From Fuscibacter oryzae (GTDB lineage Bacteria > Pseudomonadota > Alphaproteobacteria > Rhodobacterales > Rhodobacteraceae): 64,000 nt of DNA. The notes beneath the pieces are model-generated. The model had not been told where the DNA came from. It searched no databases and was given only the letters and a program-made list of their open reading frames with translations. Made by a program: the position numbers and the translations under genes. How positions within the stretch are numbered: the first letter of the stretch is position 1; each line of letters begins with the position of its first letter. This document shows positions 31,296-41,323 of this stretch, piece after piece. The stretch is from contig NZ_JAESVP010000002.1 of the NCBI RefSeq assembly GCF_016765795.1, positions 248,001-312,000 of the forward strand, in the 5' to 3' direction.

Positions 31296-31341
31296 CAGAT
31301 TTCTGCGAAGAAATTTGCCAGGAATTTTCGAAAATTCCTGG
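31296..31341. repeat. Double palindrome between kynU and kynA
   Basis: An imperfect palindrome CAGATTTCTGCGAAGAAATT (from 31296) is followed at 31318-31341 by a perfect 24-bp palindrome with half-site CCAGGAATTTTC. The pair lies between kynU and kynA in the presumed operon and may modulate read-through or mRNA stability. The layout matches the element at 28397. Confidence 0.6.
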
Positions 31342-31362
31342 GGCAGGTGGCGGTGTTGCGCA

Positions 31363-32559
31363 TCAGGTCACCTTTTGCCGCGCCTTGAACTCTGGCCGGT
31401 CCCAGCGCAGTTCGGCCATGATGCGGGCAAGGATCGCCACCGCACCATCCACGTCTTGCACAGATGTATAAAGCGGGGTGAAGCCGAACCGCAGGATGTC
31501 TGGCGCGCGGAAATCGCCGACCACGCCCTCGGCAATCAGGGCCTGCATGATCGCATAGCCTTCGGGGTGGCGGAACGAGGCCTGACTGCCCCGGCTGGTA
31601 TGGTCGCGCGGGGTGGCAAGGGTCAGGTCGGGGCAGGCGGCCTCGACCCCGGCGATAAAGCGGTCGGTCAGGGCCAGCGAGGTGGCGCGAAGCGCGTTCA
31701 TATCCACCCGGTCCCAGATTTCCATCGCGGCATCCAGCGCGGCCATTTGCAAGATGGGCGGCGTGCCGACGCGCATCCGTTCGACCCCACGGCCGGGGCG
31801 GTAATCGGGGTCAAAGGCAAAGGGCGCCTCATGCCCCAGCCAGCCCGACAGCGCGGGGCGCGCGCGGTTCTGATGGCGGGGGGCGACATAGATGAAGGCC
31901 GGGCCGCCGGGGCCGGAGTTGAGGTATTTATAGGTGCAGCCACAGGCGAAATCGGCCCCGCAGGCCGCAAGCTCCACCGGAAAGGCCCCGGCGGAATGCG
32001 CCAGATCCCAGACTGCCAGCGCCCCCGCCGCATGGGCGCGGTCGGTGATCGCCTTCATGTCGTGGCGCCGCCCGGTGCGATAATCAACTTCGGTAATCAT
32101 GGTCACGGCCACCGATTCGTCGATGGCGCCCAGCACCTCTTCGGGCGCGACGACCTTCAGCGTGTACCCATCGCCCAGCGTCTTGCACAGGCCCTGCGCC
32201 ATATAAAGGTCGGAAGGAAAGTTGCCACTGTCGGAAAGAATGACCTTCCGGCCGAGGTTCATTTCAATCGCCGAGGCCAGCGCCTGATAGACCTTGATCG
32301 ACAGCGTATCGCCCAAGACCACGCTGCCCGCCTCGGCGCCCACCAGCCGCGCGATGCGGTCGCCCAGACGGGACGGCAGGTCCATCCAGCCCGCGCGGTT
32401 CCAGGCGGTGATCAGCATCTGGCCCCATTCATCCTGAATGGTGCGCGCCACGCGGGCAGCGGCACTTTTCGGCAAGGGGCCAAGGGAATTGCCGTCAAGA
32501 TAGATCACCCCTTCGGGCAGGTCGAACAGCGGGCGGGTCTGGGTGAAATCTGTGATCAT
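31363..32559 (-). CDS. kynU: Kynureninase
   Basis: KynU is a PLP enzyme that cleaves kynurenine to anthranilate and alanine. The 398-residue protein has VIYLDGNSLGPLP at the N-terminus, DLAHSAGAFPVEL (PLP Asp region) and CGCTYKYLNSGPGGPAFIYV with the PLP-binding Lys. AGGAGGAGCC precedes the ATG. kynA lies downstream, so the two carry tryptophan to anthranilate except for the formamidase step. Confidence 0.96.
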   Translation of the reverse strand: MITDFTQTRPLFDLPEGVIYLDGNSLGPLPKSAAARVARTIQDEWGQMLITAWNRAGWMDLPSRLGDRIARLVGAEAGSVVLGDTLSIKVYQALASAIEMNLGRKVILSDSGNFPSDLYMAQGLCKTLGDGYTLKVVAPEEVLGAIDESVAVTMITEVDYRTGRRHDMKAITDRAHAAGALAVWDLAHSAGAFPVELAACGADFACGCTYKYLNSGPGGPAFIYVAPRHQNRARPALSGWLGHEAPFAFDPDYRPGRGVERMRVGTPPILQMAALDAAMEIWDRVDMNALRATSLALTDRFIAGVEAACPDLTLATPRDHTSRGSQASFRHPEGYAIMQALIAEGVVGDFRAPDILRFGFTPLYTSVQDVDGAVAILARIMAELRWDRPEFKARQKVT

Positions 32560-32722
32560 GGCTCCTCCTGACGCGCAGTTAACGCGCTGCAGTGTCCAAG
32601 ATCAATGCGGGCACCGTGAATGAAACCCCTGTGTTAACGCCCAAACCCGACCATTTATTGCCTGAAAGCGGTTGCATCAACGCCCCGCATGGTCATTATG
32701 CGCGCGCGGCAAGGCCGGGGGG

Positions 32723-33187
32723 ATGATGGAAAAGGCGCTGGAACGCTGGCTTGACTGGCCGCAGGCTTGGGCCGTGGCTGCGCTGGCGATGATCGCTTTT
32801 CTGGGCTGGGTGGGGTTTCCTTGGGGCTTTGGCGCCTATGGGCCGGGTCTGGCGCTGGCCTGTCTGATCGTGGGACTGTGGCTGATGGCCTCTGCGGTCT
32901 TGCAGATGCGCCGCGCACGGACCACGGTAAATCCGCGTGGCGAACCCACCGCGCTGGTGACGGATGGAGTTTTTGCCATCTCGCGCAACCCGATCTATCT
33001 GGGCGACACCTTTGTCTTGCTGGCGGCCAGCTTCTGGTTCGACACTCTTGTCGGACTATGCGTGGTCACGGTCGCATTCGTGGCTGTGATGACAGAGCGC
33101 TTCATCAAGACCGAAGAGGAACGGCTGGGCGAGGCTTTTGGCGATGAGGCGGCGGCCTGGTTTCTGAAAACGCGCCGCTGGCTGTAA
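32723..33187 (+). CDS. Isoprenylcysteine carboxyl methyltransferase-like membrane protein
   Basis: The 154-residue protein has four or five hydrophobic segments and the C-terminal signature of the ICMT/PEMT-like family (GVFAISRNPIYLGD ... ERFIKTEEERLGEAFGDEAAAWF). Bacterial members are SAM-dependent methyltransferases of small lipophilic substrates, mostly uncharacterised. ATG at 32723 follows a GGGGGG run; an immediately adjacent ATG at 32726 is equivalent. pntA starts 44 bp after the stop in the same direction, so cotranscription is possible. Confidence 0.82.
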   Translation: MMEKALERWLDWPQAWAVAALAMIAFLGWVGFPWGFGAYGPGLALACLIVGLWLMASAVLQMRRARTTVNPRGEPTALVTDGVFAISRNPIYLGDTFVLLAASFWFDTLVGLCVVTVAFVAVMTERFIKTEEERLGEAFGDEAAAWFLKTRRWL

Positions 33188-33231
33188 CGGAATAAGAAGG
33201 GCGGCAGTGCCGCGAAGGAGGGACTGGGCGG

Positions 33232-34806
33232 ATGAAGATCGGGGCTTTGGCAGAGATTTTTCCGGGTGAGAACCGGGTGGCAATGACGCCGGATTCAGCT
33301 GTGGCCTTGGCCAAGCTGGGCCATAGCAGCGTCATTCAGGCCGGTGCTGGCACTAAAGCAGGCTTTACCGATGCGGCCTATCAGGCGGCAGGGGTGACGG
33401 TGCTGCCCGATGCGGCGGCGGTGGTGGCCGAGGCCGATGTGCTGGTCAAGGTGCGCGGCCCGGAACAGGCCGAGGCACAGGCGCTGCGCGACGGCCAGAC
33501 GCTGATCTCGTTCTTCTGGCCCGCCCAGAACCCCGAGCTTTTGGAAACCGTCAAGGCCCGTGGCGCGACCGTTGTGGCGATGGACATGGTGCCCCGCATC
33601 AGCCGCGCGCAAAAGATGGATGCGCTGTCCTCGATGGCCAATATCGCAGGCTACCGCGCGGTGATTGAGGCCGGGAACAACTTTGGCCGCTTTTTCACGG
33701 GCCAGGTGACGGCGGCGGGCAAGGTGCCCCCGGCCAAGGTTCTGGTCGTGGGCGCGGGCGTGGCCGGTCTGGCTGCCATCGGCACCTCGACCAGCCTTGG
33801 TGCGATCACACTGGCGTTCGACGTGCGGCCCGAAGTGGCCGAGCAGATTGAATCGATGGGCGCGGAATTCGTCTATCTGGATTTTTCGGAAACCCAGACC
33901 GACGGCGCGGCCACGGGCGGCTATGCGGCCCCCTCATCCCCCGAATTCCGCGAAGCGCAGTTGAAGAAATTCCGCGAGCTTGCGCCGGAAGTCGATATCG
34001 TCATCACCACCGCCCTGATCCCCGGTCGCCCCGCGCCAAAGCTGTGGACGGCCGATATGGTGGCGCTGATGAAGCGCGGGTCGGTCATCATCGACCTTGC
34101 CGCCGAGCGGGGCGGCAACTGCGACCTGACCGTGCCGGATGAAAAGGTGGTGTCCGACAATGGCGTGACCATCGTCGGCTATACCGATTTCCCCAGCCGC
34201 ATGGCGACGCAGGCCAGCACGCTCTACTCCACCAACATCCGCCACATGCTGACGGATCTGACGCCCAAGAAAGATGGCGTCATCAACCACAACATGGAAG
34301 ACGACGTGATCCGGGGCGCCACCGTGGCCAAGGACGGCGCCATCACCTTCCCGCCGCCGCCGCCCAAAATCGCGGCCATCGCGGCGCAAAAGCCGAAAGA
34401 AAAGGCCAAGGAATTGACGCCCGAGGAAAAGCGGGCAGAGGAAAAGGCGGCTTTCGCGGCGCAAACCAAGGCGCAGGTGACCCTGCTGGGCATCGGCACC
34501 GCGCTGATCCTGCTGGTGGGCTATTTCGCGCCTTCCAGCTTTATGAGCCACTTTGTGGTGTTCATGCTGGCCTGTTTCGTGGGCTTTCAGGTCATCTGGA
34601 ACGTCTCGCACAGCCTGCATACGCCACTGATGGCGGTGACCAATGCGGTTTCCGGCATCATCATTCTGGGGGCGCTGGCGCAGGTGGGGTCCACCTCTGT
34701 CATCATCACCATTCTGGCAGCACTTTCGATCCTGATCGCCTCGATCAACATCGTCGGCGGCTTCCTTGTCACCCGGCGCATGCTCGCCATGTTCCAGAAA
34801 TCGTAA
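33232..34806 (+). CDS. pntA: NAD(P) transhydrogenase subunit alpha
   Basis: PntA with PntB uses the proton gradient to reduce NADP with NADH. The 524-residue form fuses the NAD-binding dI domain (residues 1-380, with [17 protein letters not shown]) and the dII membrane part (from about 405, several hydrophobic helices), as in E. coli, rather than the split three-gene form of some alphaproteobacteria. A Lys/Glu-rich linker lies between. GAAGGAGG precedes the ATG. pntB follows 15 bp downstream. Confidence 0.97.
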   Translation: MKIGALAEIFPGENRVAMTPDSAVALAKLGHSSVIQAGAGTKAGFTDAAYQAAGVTVLPDAAAVVAEADVLVKVRGPEQAEAQALRDGQTLISFFWPAQNPELLETVKARGATVVAMDMVPRISRAQKMDALSSMANIAGYRAVIEAGNNFGRFFTGQVTAAGKVPPAKVLVVGAGVAGLAAIGTSTSLGAITLAFDVRPEVAEQIESMGAEFVYLDFSETQTDGAATGGYAAPSSPEFREAQLKKFRELAPEVDIVITTALIPGRPAPKLWTADMVALMKRGSVIIDLAAERGGNCDLTVPDEKVVSDNGVTIVGYTDFPSRMATQASTLYSTNIRHMLTDLTPKKDGVINHNMEDDVIRGATVAKDGAITFPPPPPKIAAIAAQKPKEKAKELTPEEKRAEEKAAFAAQTKAQVTLLGIGTALILLVGYFAPSSFMSHFVVFMLACFVGFQVIWNVSHSLHTPLMAVTNAVSGIIILGALAQVGSTSVIITILAALSILIASINIVGGFLVTRRMLAMFQKS

Positions 34807-34821
34807 GGGCAGGGGCAGCAA

Positions 34822-36357
34822 ATGGATCAATTGTTTGAAATGGGCGCGCATGTCGGCGAGCCGGGCATTGTAATCGCGGCCTATGTTGCTGCGGCGGTGC
34901 TGTTCATCCTGTGTCTTGGCGGGTTGTCGGGGCAGGAAAGTGCCAAGCGCGCGGTGTGGTATGGCATTGCGGGCATGGCCTTGGCCGTTGCTGCGGCGGT
35001 GTTTTCGCCCGGCACCGGGCATCTGTGGATCATCGCGCTGATGCTGATTGTCGGCGCGGGCGTGGGCAGCGTGCTGGCCAAGCGGGTGCAGATGACGGAA
35101 ATGCCCCAACTGGTGGCGGCGCTGCATTCGTTCGTCGGTCTTGCGGCGGTGTTCATCGGCTTTTCCACCCATATCGAATTGGCCGGTCTGGCTGATCTGA
35201 TGGGCCTGATCTCCGACCCGCAAAAGGCGATGGAAGCCTTGATGGGCAATGCCGAAGCCGCCGCCAAATTGCAGGCGCAGGCCGAGGGATTGACGGGCTT
35301 TGCCCTGAAGCTGGTGCAGAAAACGCCGCTGGAAGTGTCGATCCTGCGGGTGGAAACCTTCCTTGGCGTGTTCATCGGCGCGGTCACCTTTACCGGCTCG
35401 GTCGTGGCTTTTGGCAAGCTGGCGGGCAAGGTGGATGGCAAGGCCAAAAAGCTGCCGGGCGGCCATATGCTGAATGCGGGGGCTGCGATCCTGTCGCTGA
35501 TCCTGCTGGTGGTCTATGTGCAGACCTCGGCCTTCTGGGCGCTGGCGCTGATGACCTTGGCTGCGTTCTTCATCGGCTATCACCTGATCATGGGCATCGG
35601 CGGCGCGGATATGCCGGTCGTGGTTTCGATGCTGAACAGCTATTCCGGCTGGGCGGCATCGGCCATCGGCTTCAGCCTCGGCAATGACCTGTTGATCGTG
35701 ACCGGCGCGCTGGTTGGTTCGTCTGGTGCGATCCTGTCCTACATCATGTGCAAGGCGATGAACCGGTCGTTCATCAGCGTGATCCTTGGCGGCTTCGGCG
35801 GCACCACCGGCCCGGCGATGGAAGTAACCGGCGAGCAGATTGCCATCGACGCCGAGGGCGTTGCGGCGGCGCTGAACGATGCGGATTCCGTCATCATCAT
35901 TCCGGGTTACGGCATGGCGGTGGCGCAGGCGCAGCAATCGGTGTCGGAACTGACGCGCAAGTTGCGCGCCAAGGGCAAGACCGTGCGCTTTGCCATCCAC
36001 CCAGTGGCAGGGCGGTTGCCCGGCCACATGAACGTGCTTCTGGCCGAGGCCAAGGTGCCCTATGACATCGTTCTGGAAATGGACGAGATCAATGAGGACT
36101 TCCCCAGCACGGATGTGGCCATCGTCATCGGCTCGAACGACATCGTGAACCCCGCGGCGCAGGAAGACCCCAACAGCCCGATCGCCGGGATGCCGGTCTT
36201 GGAATGCTGGAAGGCGAAACAGGTGTTTGTGAGCAAGCGCGGCCAAGGCACCGGCTATTCGGGGATTGAGAACCCCTTGTTCTACAAGGAAAACACCCGG
36301 ATGTTCTATGGCGATGCCAAAAAGTCGCTGGATGCCCTGCTGCCGATGATCGACTGA
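34822..36357 (+). CDS. pntB: NAD(P) transhydrogenase subunit beta
   Basis: PntB carries the rest of the membrane domain and the NADP-binding dIII domain. The membrane part covers about residues 1-320 and dIII contains [14 protein letters not shown] and the [10 protein letters not shown] loop. At 511 residues it is about 45 longer than the usual 460-470; the surplus is a mostly polar stretch at about residues 130-175 ([20 protein letters not shown]) between two helices. The gene forms an operon with pntA and ends in a strong terminator. Confidence 0.97.
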   Translation: MDQLFEMGAHVGEPGIVIAAYVAAAVLFILCLGGLSGQESAKRAVWYGIAGMALAVAAAVFSPGTGHLWIIALMLIVGAGVGSVLAKRVQMTEMPQLVAALHSFVGLAAVFIGFSTHIELAGLADLMGLISDPQKAMEALMGNAEAAAKLQAQAEGLTGFALKLVQKTPLEVSILRVETFLGVFIGAVTFTGSVVAFGKLAGKVDGKAKKLPGGHMLNAGAAILSLILLVVYVQTSAFWALALMTLAAFFIGYHLIMGIGGADMPVVVSMLNSYSGWAASAIGFSLGNDLLIVTGALVGSSGAILSYIMCKAMNRSFISVILGGFGGTTGPAMEVTGEQIAIDAEGVAAALNDADSVIIIPGYGMAVAQAQQSVSELTRKLRAKGKTVRFAIHPVAGRLPGHMNVLLAEAKVPYDIVLEMDEINEDFPSTDVAIVIGSNDIVNPAAQEDPNSPIAGMPVLECWKAKQVFVSKRGQGTGYSGIENPLFYKENTRMFYGDAKKSLDALLPMID

Positions 36358-36373
36358 TCCGGCCAAGCAAGTG

Positions 36374-36402
36374 AAAAGGCCCCGGTTCGCCGGGGCCTTT
36401 TT
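36374..36402 (+). terminator. Terminator after pntB
   Basis: AAAAGGCCCCGG (36374-36385) pairs with CCGGGGCCTTTT (36390-36401) around a TTCG tetraloop, followed by T. It starts 16 bp after the pntB stop. Confidence 0.92.
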
Positions 36403-36643
36403 CATTTCCGGGCCTTGGCTTGCAGCGTATCCATTTAGAGGGTCAGCCCTTCGTAAATCAGATGGTTGCCTTTTCGTGCAGCGTGGTCATTTCCGCCTCC
36501 AGCCCGGGGCGGTCAGTCCCTAGCCCTTGGCCGATGTAATTTCCCCGCATATTTCCCGTATGCCTTTGCATGCTGATAAATATATGGATTTGTTGGGGAT
36601 TTTATTTTACCCCCGGATACGACTTTGCCAAGACAGGCCCCAG

Positions 36644-37927
36644 ATGCGTGAACCTTCCGATCATCCCTTGCGCTATGCGCTGGTCAATGAACTGCACGCC
36701 CGGCCCTTTCCGGCGCTGCAAACCCCGTGCAGTGCCGTCTTTCTGGCCATCCGTGCCGAAGGCGAAGCGCAGACCCGTGACCGAAACTGCGACCGCGCAC
36801 ATTTGCAGGCCTTGCTTGACCGCCATGGCGCGGCGCATCCCCAACCGGGGGCCACGCATTTCTCGGGCCAGATTGGCCGGGCAGAGCTGAAATGGGAATC
36901 CCATACCGAATTCGTGGCCTATTCGGCCTTTACCCCCGGCCAGTCTGCTCACCCGTTTGATCCGGTAGAGGCGACAGTTTTTCCCGCCGACTGGCTGGCA
37001 GAGGCGCCGGGTCAGCGTGTCGTCTCGTTGCTGATCCGGGTAGAGCAAATGCCGGTTGATGAGCCGACCATGCTGCGGATGCTTGACGACTGGTTCGTGG
37101 CCGAAAGCCTGGCGGTGGCGCGTGTGGTTGATGGCGCGGCGGTGGTGGCGGGCGACTTCCGCATCGATCCGGCGGGCCACATGCGCTTTGTCGTCTTTGT
37201 CCGCCCCGGCACCGGAGAGCGGCGGGTGGGCCGCATCGTGCAGCGCCTGTGCGAGATTGAAACCTATCGCGCCATGTCGATGCTGGGCTTTGTCGATGCG
37301 CGCGGCCTGTCGGACCGGCTGAACGCGGTTGATCCGCGGCTGTCGGCGCTGGTCTCGGGCCTTGATACCGACCGCCGCCCGGCAGAGGCGGCGCTGCATG
37401 AGCTGCTGGCCATCGCGGCAGAGCTGGAAAGTCTGGCGGTGCAGAACTCGTTCCGCTTTGGCGCGACCGGAGCTTATGAGGCGATCGTGATGAACCGGAT
37501 CGCCGTTTTGCGCGAAGAGCGGGTGAATGGCCGCCAGAGCTTTGGCGAGTTCATGGCGCGGCGCTATGATCCGGCGATGCGGACGGTGAAATCGGCGCAA
37601 GGCCGGCTGCGTGAAATGGCCGAACGGGCGCAGCGCGCCGCCGAATTGTTGCGCACGCGGGTGGATGTGGAACGCAGTGCGCAGAACCAGAAACTTTTGG
37701 AAAGCATGGACCACCGCGCCGACCTGGCCTTGCGGCTGCAACATACGGTGGAAGGCCTGTCGGTCGTGGCCATCAGCTATTATGCCGTCAGCCTGGCCTA
37801 TTACCTGACCGGTCCCTTGGCACATGCCGCGCATCTGGAGGAATATACGACCAAGGCCATCCTGACGCCTCTGGTCATTCTGGGGGTGTGGCTGATGATC
37901 CGGCGGCTCAAGGCGCGGATGCACTAA
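36644..37927 (+). CDS. DUF3422 family protein
   Basis: The 427-residue product fits DUF3422, recognised by its N-terminal HPLRYALVNELHARPFP and length. The middle is mainly helical, with a predicted coiled coil at about 325-375 (AQGRLREMAERAQRAAELLR), followed by two hydrophobic segments near the C-terminus (VVAISYYAVSLAYYL; AILTPLVILGVWLMI). That suggests a C-terminally anchored membrane protein with a large cytoplasmic part. The function is unknown. ATG at 36644 is chosen because the upstream extension is AT-rich and unlike the family. Confidence 0.85.
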   Translation: MREPSDHPLRYALVNELHARPFPALQTPCSAVFLAIRAEGEAQTRDRNCDRAHLQALLDRHGAAHPQPGATHFSGQIGRAELKWESHTEFVAYSAFTPGQSAHPFDPVEATVFPADWLAEAPGQRVVSLLIRVEQMPVDEPTMLRMLDDWFVAESLAVARVVDGAAVVAGDFRIDPAGHMRFVVFVRPGTGERRVGRIVQRLCEIETYRAMSMLGFVDARGLSDRLNAVDPRLSALVSGLDTDRRPAEAALHELLAIAAELESLAVQNSFRFGATGAYEAIVMNRIAVLREERVNGRQSFGEFMARRYDPAMRTVKSAQGRLREMAERAQRAAELLRTRVDVERSAQNQKLLESMDHRADLALRLQHTVEGLSVVAISYYAVSLAYYLTGPLAHAAHLEEYTTKAILTPLVILGVWLMIRRLKARMH

Positions 37928-38007
37928 GGTGCTTTCCCCCTGACTCTCCTCTCTTGGGCGAGAGGCACGGGGCGGGAAGGGCGCTGCGGTTGGAACATGG
38001 GGCAACG

Positions 38008-38030
38008 CCCTCTCCCCTTGGGGGAGAGGG
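38008..38030. repeat. GC hairpin between convergent DUF3422 and GlnA-like genes
   Basis: CCCTCTCCCC (38008-38017) and GGGGAGAGGG (38021-38030) are perfect 10-bp arms with a 3-nt loop. Such CCCTCTCCCC hairpins are commonly dispersed in proteobacterial intergenic DNA. It may end transcription from either side. Confidence 0.55.
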
Positions 38031-38050
38031 ATGGGGTGAGGGGGCGCCCC

Positions 38051-39403
38051 TCAGACCGTATCGAGATAGAGTTCCACCTTTTCCTGATCAGACAGCTCGC
38101 CGATATAGTGCAGCTCTTGCCGCTTGGTCGAGATCAGGTTCTTGATCAGTTCCGGGTGCAGGAACCGCGAGACGACGGTGCTTTGCTCCATCGCGTCGAT
38201 GGCATGTTCCCAGCTATCGGGAATTTGCGGCAGATCGGGCAGGGCGTAAGAGTTGCCCACCACCGGGGTCGGCGGCTCCATCTGGTTTTCAATCCCGTCC
38301 AGCGCCGCACCCAGAATGGCCGCCAGCATCAGATAGGGGTTCACGTCGCCCCCCGCGACCCGGTGTTCAATCCGCCGCGCGCCGGGGTTGCCAGCGGGAA
38401 TACGAATGGCCGCCGTGCGGTTTTCATACCCCCAGGCGATCGAGGTGGGCGCGTGTTTGCCCGGCACCAGACGTTGATAGCTGTTCTGGTGCGGCGCAAA
38501 GATCAGCGTGGAATCGTGCATCGCGTTCAGGCAGCCCGCCACCGCCTGCCGCAGCATGGCCGTGCCCTTTGGCCCGCCAGAATCGAACACGTTGTCGCCG
38601 TCCTGATTGATCAGGCTGAAATGGGTGTGCAGGCCCGAACCGGAATATTCCGGGTAGGGTTTCGCCATGAAGCTGGCGGCAAAGCCGTGGCGGCGGGCAA
38701 GGCCCTTGACCAGCATCTTGAACAGCCAGGCATCGTCGGCAGCGCGCAGCGCATCGTCGCAGTGCATCAGGTTCACTTCGAACTGACCCAGGCCGGTTTC
38801 GCTGGTCGTGGTGTCGGCCGGAATATCCATCGCCTCGCAGGCGTCGTACAGGTCGGTAAAGAAGGTGTCAAAGGCGTCAAGTGCCCGGATTGACAGGGTT
38901 TCCGCCGCCTTGCGCACCTTGCCAGACCGGGGCGAGGCCGGGGCCTGCAACGTCTTGCCAGAATCGTCGATCAGAAAAAATTCCAGCTCCATCGCGCAGA
39001 CCGGGGTCAGGCCACGGGCCTTGAAGCGCTGTACCACGGTATTCAGCGCATGGCGGGGGTCGCCCTCATAAGGCTGGCCATTTTCGCGGAACATCCAGAT
39101 CGGCAGCAGCGCAGTCGGTGCCTCCAGCCAGGGCATCGGCATGAAGCCGCGCTCGGTCGGTTTCAGCACGCCATCCTGGTCTCCCTGTTCAAACACCAGC
39201 GGGCTGTCATCGATATCCTCGCCCCAGATGTCGAGGTTCAGCACCGAAAAGGGAAAGCGGGTTCCGTCTTTCACAACCTTGTCGGCAAAGCGGGCCGGAA
39301 CACGCTTGCCGCGCGCCTGACCATTCAGATCCGCCGCCGCGACCCGGATGGTGCGGACGTCGGGGTGTTTGCGAAGATAATCTTTCATGTTCGTATTGAT
39401 CAT
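38051..39403 (-). CDS. Glutamine synthetase family protein (gamma-glutamylamine synthetase-like)
   Basis: The 450-residue protein belongs to the GlnA superfamily. The N-terminal beta-grasp part has RVAAADLNGQARGKRVP. The catalytic part shows AMELEFFL, the glutamate-binding GSGLHTHFSL, and ENRTAAIRIP. It lacks the adenylylation site of assimilatory GlnA and resembles PuuA-type ligases joining glutamate to polyamines or other amines. It lies after a polar amino-acid ABC importer on the same strand, so it may process the imported compound. The start is uncertain; ATG at 39388 is equally possible. Confidence 0.85.
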   Translation of the reverse strand: MINTNMKDYLRKHPDVRTIRVAAADLNGQARGKRVPARFADKVVKDGTRFPFSVLNLDIWGEDIDDSPLVFEQGDQDGVLKPTERGFMPMPWLEAPTALLPIWMFRENGQPYEGDPRHALNTVVQRFKARGLTPVCAMELEFFLIDDSGKTLQAPASPRSGKVRKAAETLSIRALDAFDTFFTDLYDACEAMDIPADTTTSETGLGQFEVNLMHCDDALRAADDAWLFKMLVKGLARRHGFAASFMAKPYPEYSGSGLHTHFSLINQDGDNVFDSGGPKGTAMLRQAVAGCLNAMHDSTLIFAPHQNSYQRLVPGKHAPTSIAWGYENRTAAIRIPAGNPGARRIEHRVAGGDVNPYLMLAAILGAALDGIENQMEPPTPVVGNSYALPDLPQIPDSWEHAIDAMEQSTVVSRFLHPELIKNLISTKRQELHYIGELSDQEKVELYLDTV

Positions 39404-39517
39404 GGTGTTGATGCGGGGCACGAGCCACCCGCGCCATACCCCCATGGCATAGCAGGCAGGTTACCGGATCATGCCCTTGATCCTTTCCCTGTTGCGACCT
39501 CCGGCGGGTGTCCCGCC

Positions 39518-39531
39518 AATTTGATCAAATT
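39518..39531 (-). promoter_or_regulatory. Palindrome AATTTGATCAAATT upstream of the GlnA-like gene
   Basis: This perfect 14-bp palindrome lies about 115 bp before the GlnA-like gene start and just after the stop of the permease gene. Its core ATTTGATCAA recurs upstream of the ABC ATPase gene at 42888. A shared regulator of the whole cluster is likely but unidentified. Confidence 0.45.
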
Positions 39532-39538
39532 CAGGATA

Positions 39539-40366
39539 CTATCGGACCAACTGCGGACGCAAGCGAATTCTGCTTTTCATGTTTTGCGGCAGGTGGCGGT
39601 TCAGCCGCTTGTTGATCCGGCCAAAGACCCAAGTGATGATCAGCGTCATGGCGATGAAATACATCGCGATGATCGGGTAGGGTACAAAGGGGTTAAACGT
39701 CTTGTCCGCGAAATAGTTCGCGTAATACAGCGCATCGCCCTGTTGGCCAAAGGCCGGAAAGCCGGAAAAGAACACCAGTGTCGTGGCGTGGAACAGAAAG
39801 ATCGCCTCGTTCGTATAGGCGGGCCAGCCCAGCCGCAGCATGGTGGGCCATTCGATCCGGCGGAACTTGTTCCAGCCGGTGATACCATAGGCCTCTGCCG
39901 CCTCCAGGTCGCCCTTCGGGATCGATCGCAGCGCGCCAAAGAAGATTTCCGCCGAATAGGCCGAAGTGTTCAGGAACAGCACAAACAGCGCGCCGGCCCA
40001 GGCCTTGGTTGTCCAACTGGTGGCGATGGTCAGCCCGAACAGTTCAATCCCGGTGCGCGGCAGCAGCACCAGCGCCTCATAGGCCAGAAAAAACTGAATG
40101 AACAAAGGAGAGCCGCGGAACACGAAGATGAACCATTCCGCAGGCTTGCGCAGCCAAGCATGGCGCGACGCCTTGGCCAGCGCCAGCGCATTGGCCAGAA
40201 AGAACCCGAAGAACAACGCCAGCACACCGAAATAGATGTTCCACAGCAGGCCAGATCCGATCAGCGTGAATTCCTGGCACAGCGTGAAATCCTTTTTCGG
40301 CAAAAGGTTTTCGCCAATGCCGATAGAGCGCAGGCCATAATCCTGAATGGTGTCCCAGCAGCTCAT
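39539..40366 (-). CDS. Polar amino-acid ABC transporter permease (HisM/GlnP type)
   Basis: The 275-residue membrane protein has several hydrophobic segments and the MetI-type EAA loop (EAAEAYGITGWNKFRRIEWPTML) that contacts the ATPase. The start overlaps the previous permease gene by 4 bp (ATGA). Together with that permease it forms the membrane channel. Substrate specificity cannot be read from the permease; the gene order with the GlnA-like gene suggests a basic amino acid or amine. Confidence 0.92.
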   Translation of the reverse strand: MSCWDTIQDYGLRSIGIGENLLPKKDFTLCQEFTLIGSGLLWNIYFGVLALFFGFFLANALALAKASRHAWLRKPAEWFIFVFRGSPLFIQFFLAYEALVLLPRTGIELFGLTIATSWTTKAWAGALFVLFLNTSAYSAEIFFGALRSIPKGDLEAAEAYGITGWNKFRRIEWPTMLRLGWPAYTNEAIFLFHATTLVFFSGFPAFGQQGDALYYANYFADKTFNPFVPYPIIAMYFIAMTLIITWVFGRINKRLNRHLPQNMKSRIRLRPQLVR

Positions 40367-41244
40367 GCGCCCGCCCTCCGCATGGCTTCGCCCGCAGCGG
40401 TGGCCTGCCCCTTGGACAGCCGGTTCGACAGGCGTTTCAGGAAGATTTCCGACACCCGGGTCATGGTCAGATAAAACACCATCAGACCCAGAAAGTAATA
40501 CAGCCGCCAGTCGCCATGCGGATATTCATAGACCTGCGTTTTTGATCCACCCAGCTCTCGGGCATAATAAACGATGTCCTTGACACCAAGCAGGAACAGC
40601 AATGGCGTCGCCTTGATCAGGATCATCCACAGGTTCGACAGGCCGGGCAGGGCGTAGACCCACATCTGCGGAATAAGGATGCGGCGGAACACCTGCCCAT
40701 GGCTCATGCCATAGGCCTCGGCGGTTTCCAGTTGCGCGCGCGGCACGGCCTGCATGGCGCCGAAAAGCACGTTGGCGACAAAGGCGCCAAAGACGATGGC
40801 AAAGGTAAAGACCGCCAGAAAGAAGCCGTACATCTGAAACATCAGCGGCGAGGAGGTGGCCAGCGGCACCTTGGCCTCGGCGCAGACCCGAAACTCCAGT
40901 CCCTGCCAGGGCCAGGCCGATCCGGCGGGGCAAACGGCCAGACTTTTCAGGTATTCGATGCCCTGATCCAGCGCGATCACGAAGAACATGAAAAAGATGA
41001 TATCGGGAATGCCGCGCACCATCGCGATATAGGCCTTGCCGACCCAGCGCAGCGGCGCGATGGGCGACCGGGCCATGGTGGCCCCGCCAAAGCCAAAGAT
41101 CATAGCGGCAGGCGCTGTAACCGCCAAAAGGATCAGCACGATCACGAAGGACCAGTAGAAATCCAGATGCTTGCCAGAGGTCAGATAGCACGAAAGCCAT
41201 GACAGGCCTTCGATGGCCTTGGGATCGGCGCAGGCGGAAAACAT
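40363..41244 (-). CDS. Polar amino-acid ABC transporter permease (HisQ type)
   Basis: The 293-residue permease has the EAA loop (ETAEAYGMSHGQVFRRILIPQM) and MVRGIPDIIFFMFF, typical of the HisMQ family. It has an unusually long N-terminal part and a periplasmic loop with two cysteines (LAVCPAGSAW ... RVCAEAKV). It overlaps the second permease by 4 bp and follows the binding-protein gene by 79 bp. Confidence 0.92.
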   Translation of the reverse strand: MFSACADPKAIEGLSWLSCYLTSGKHLDFYWSFVIVLILLAVTAPAAMIFGFGGATMARSPIAPLRWVGKAYIAMVRGIPDIIFFMFFVIALDQGIEYLKSLAVCPAGSAWPWQGLEFRVCAEAKVPLATSSPLMFQMYGFFLAVFTFAIVFGAFVANVLFGAMQAVPRAQLETAEAYGMSHGQVFRRILIPQMWVYALPGLSNLWMILIKATPLLFLLGVKDIVYYARELGGSKTQVYEYPHGDWRLYYFLGLMVFYLTMTRVSEIFLKRLSNRLSKGQATAAGEAMRRAGA

Positions 41245-41323
41245 CGGGGCGGTCCCTCGCGGCGGTCGGGGGAAAAGGGTGGCCCCGCCAGATCAGGCGG
41301 GGCCGGGGAACAGCAGGCGATGA

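Noticed and set aside
33934-36405. 823-codon minus-strand frame across pntAB
   Set aside because: It is the antisense shadow of two certain genes; its His/Gln/Arg-rich composition is typical of such shadows.
36443-36490. Tiny minus-strand frame MTTLHEKATI with a GGAGG-like site, continuing in another frame as NHLIYEGLTL
   Set aside because: It needs a one-base insertion in an A-run to read as 18 residues and matches nothing I recognise. It could be a relic or chance.
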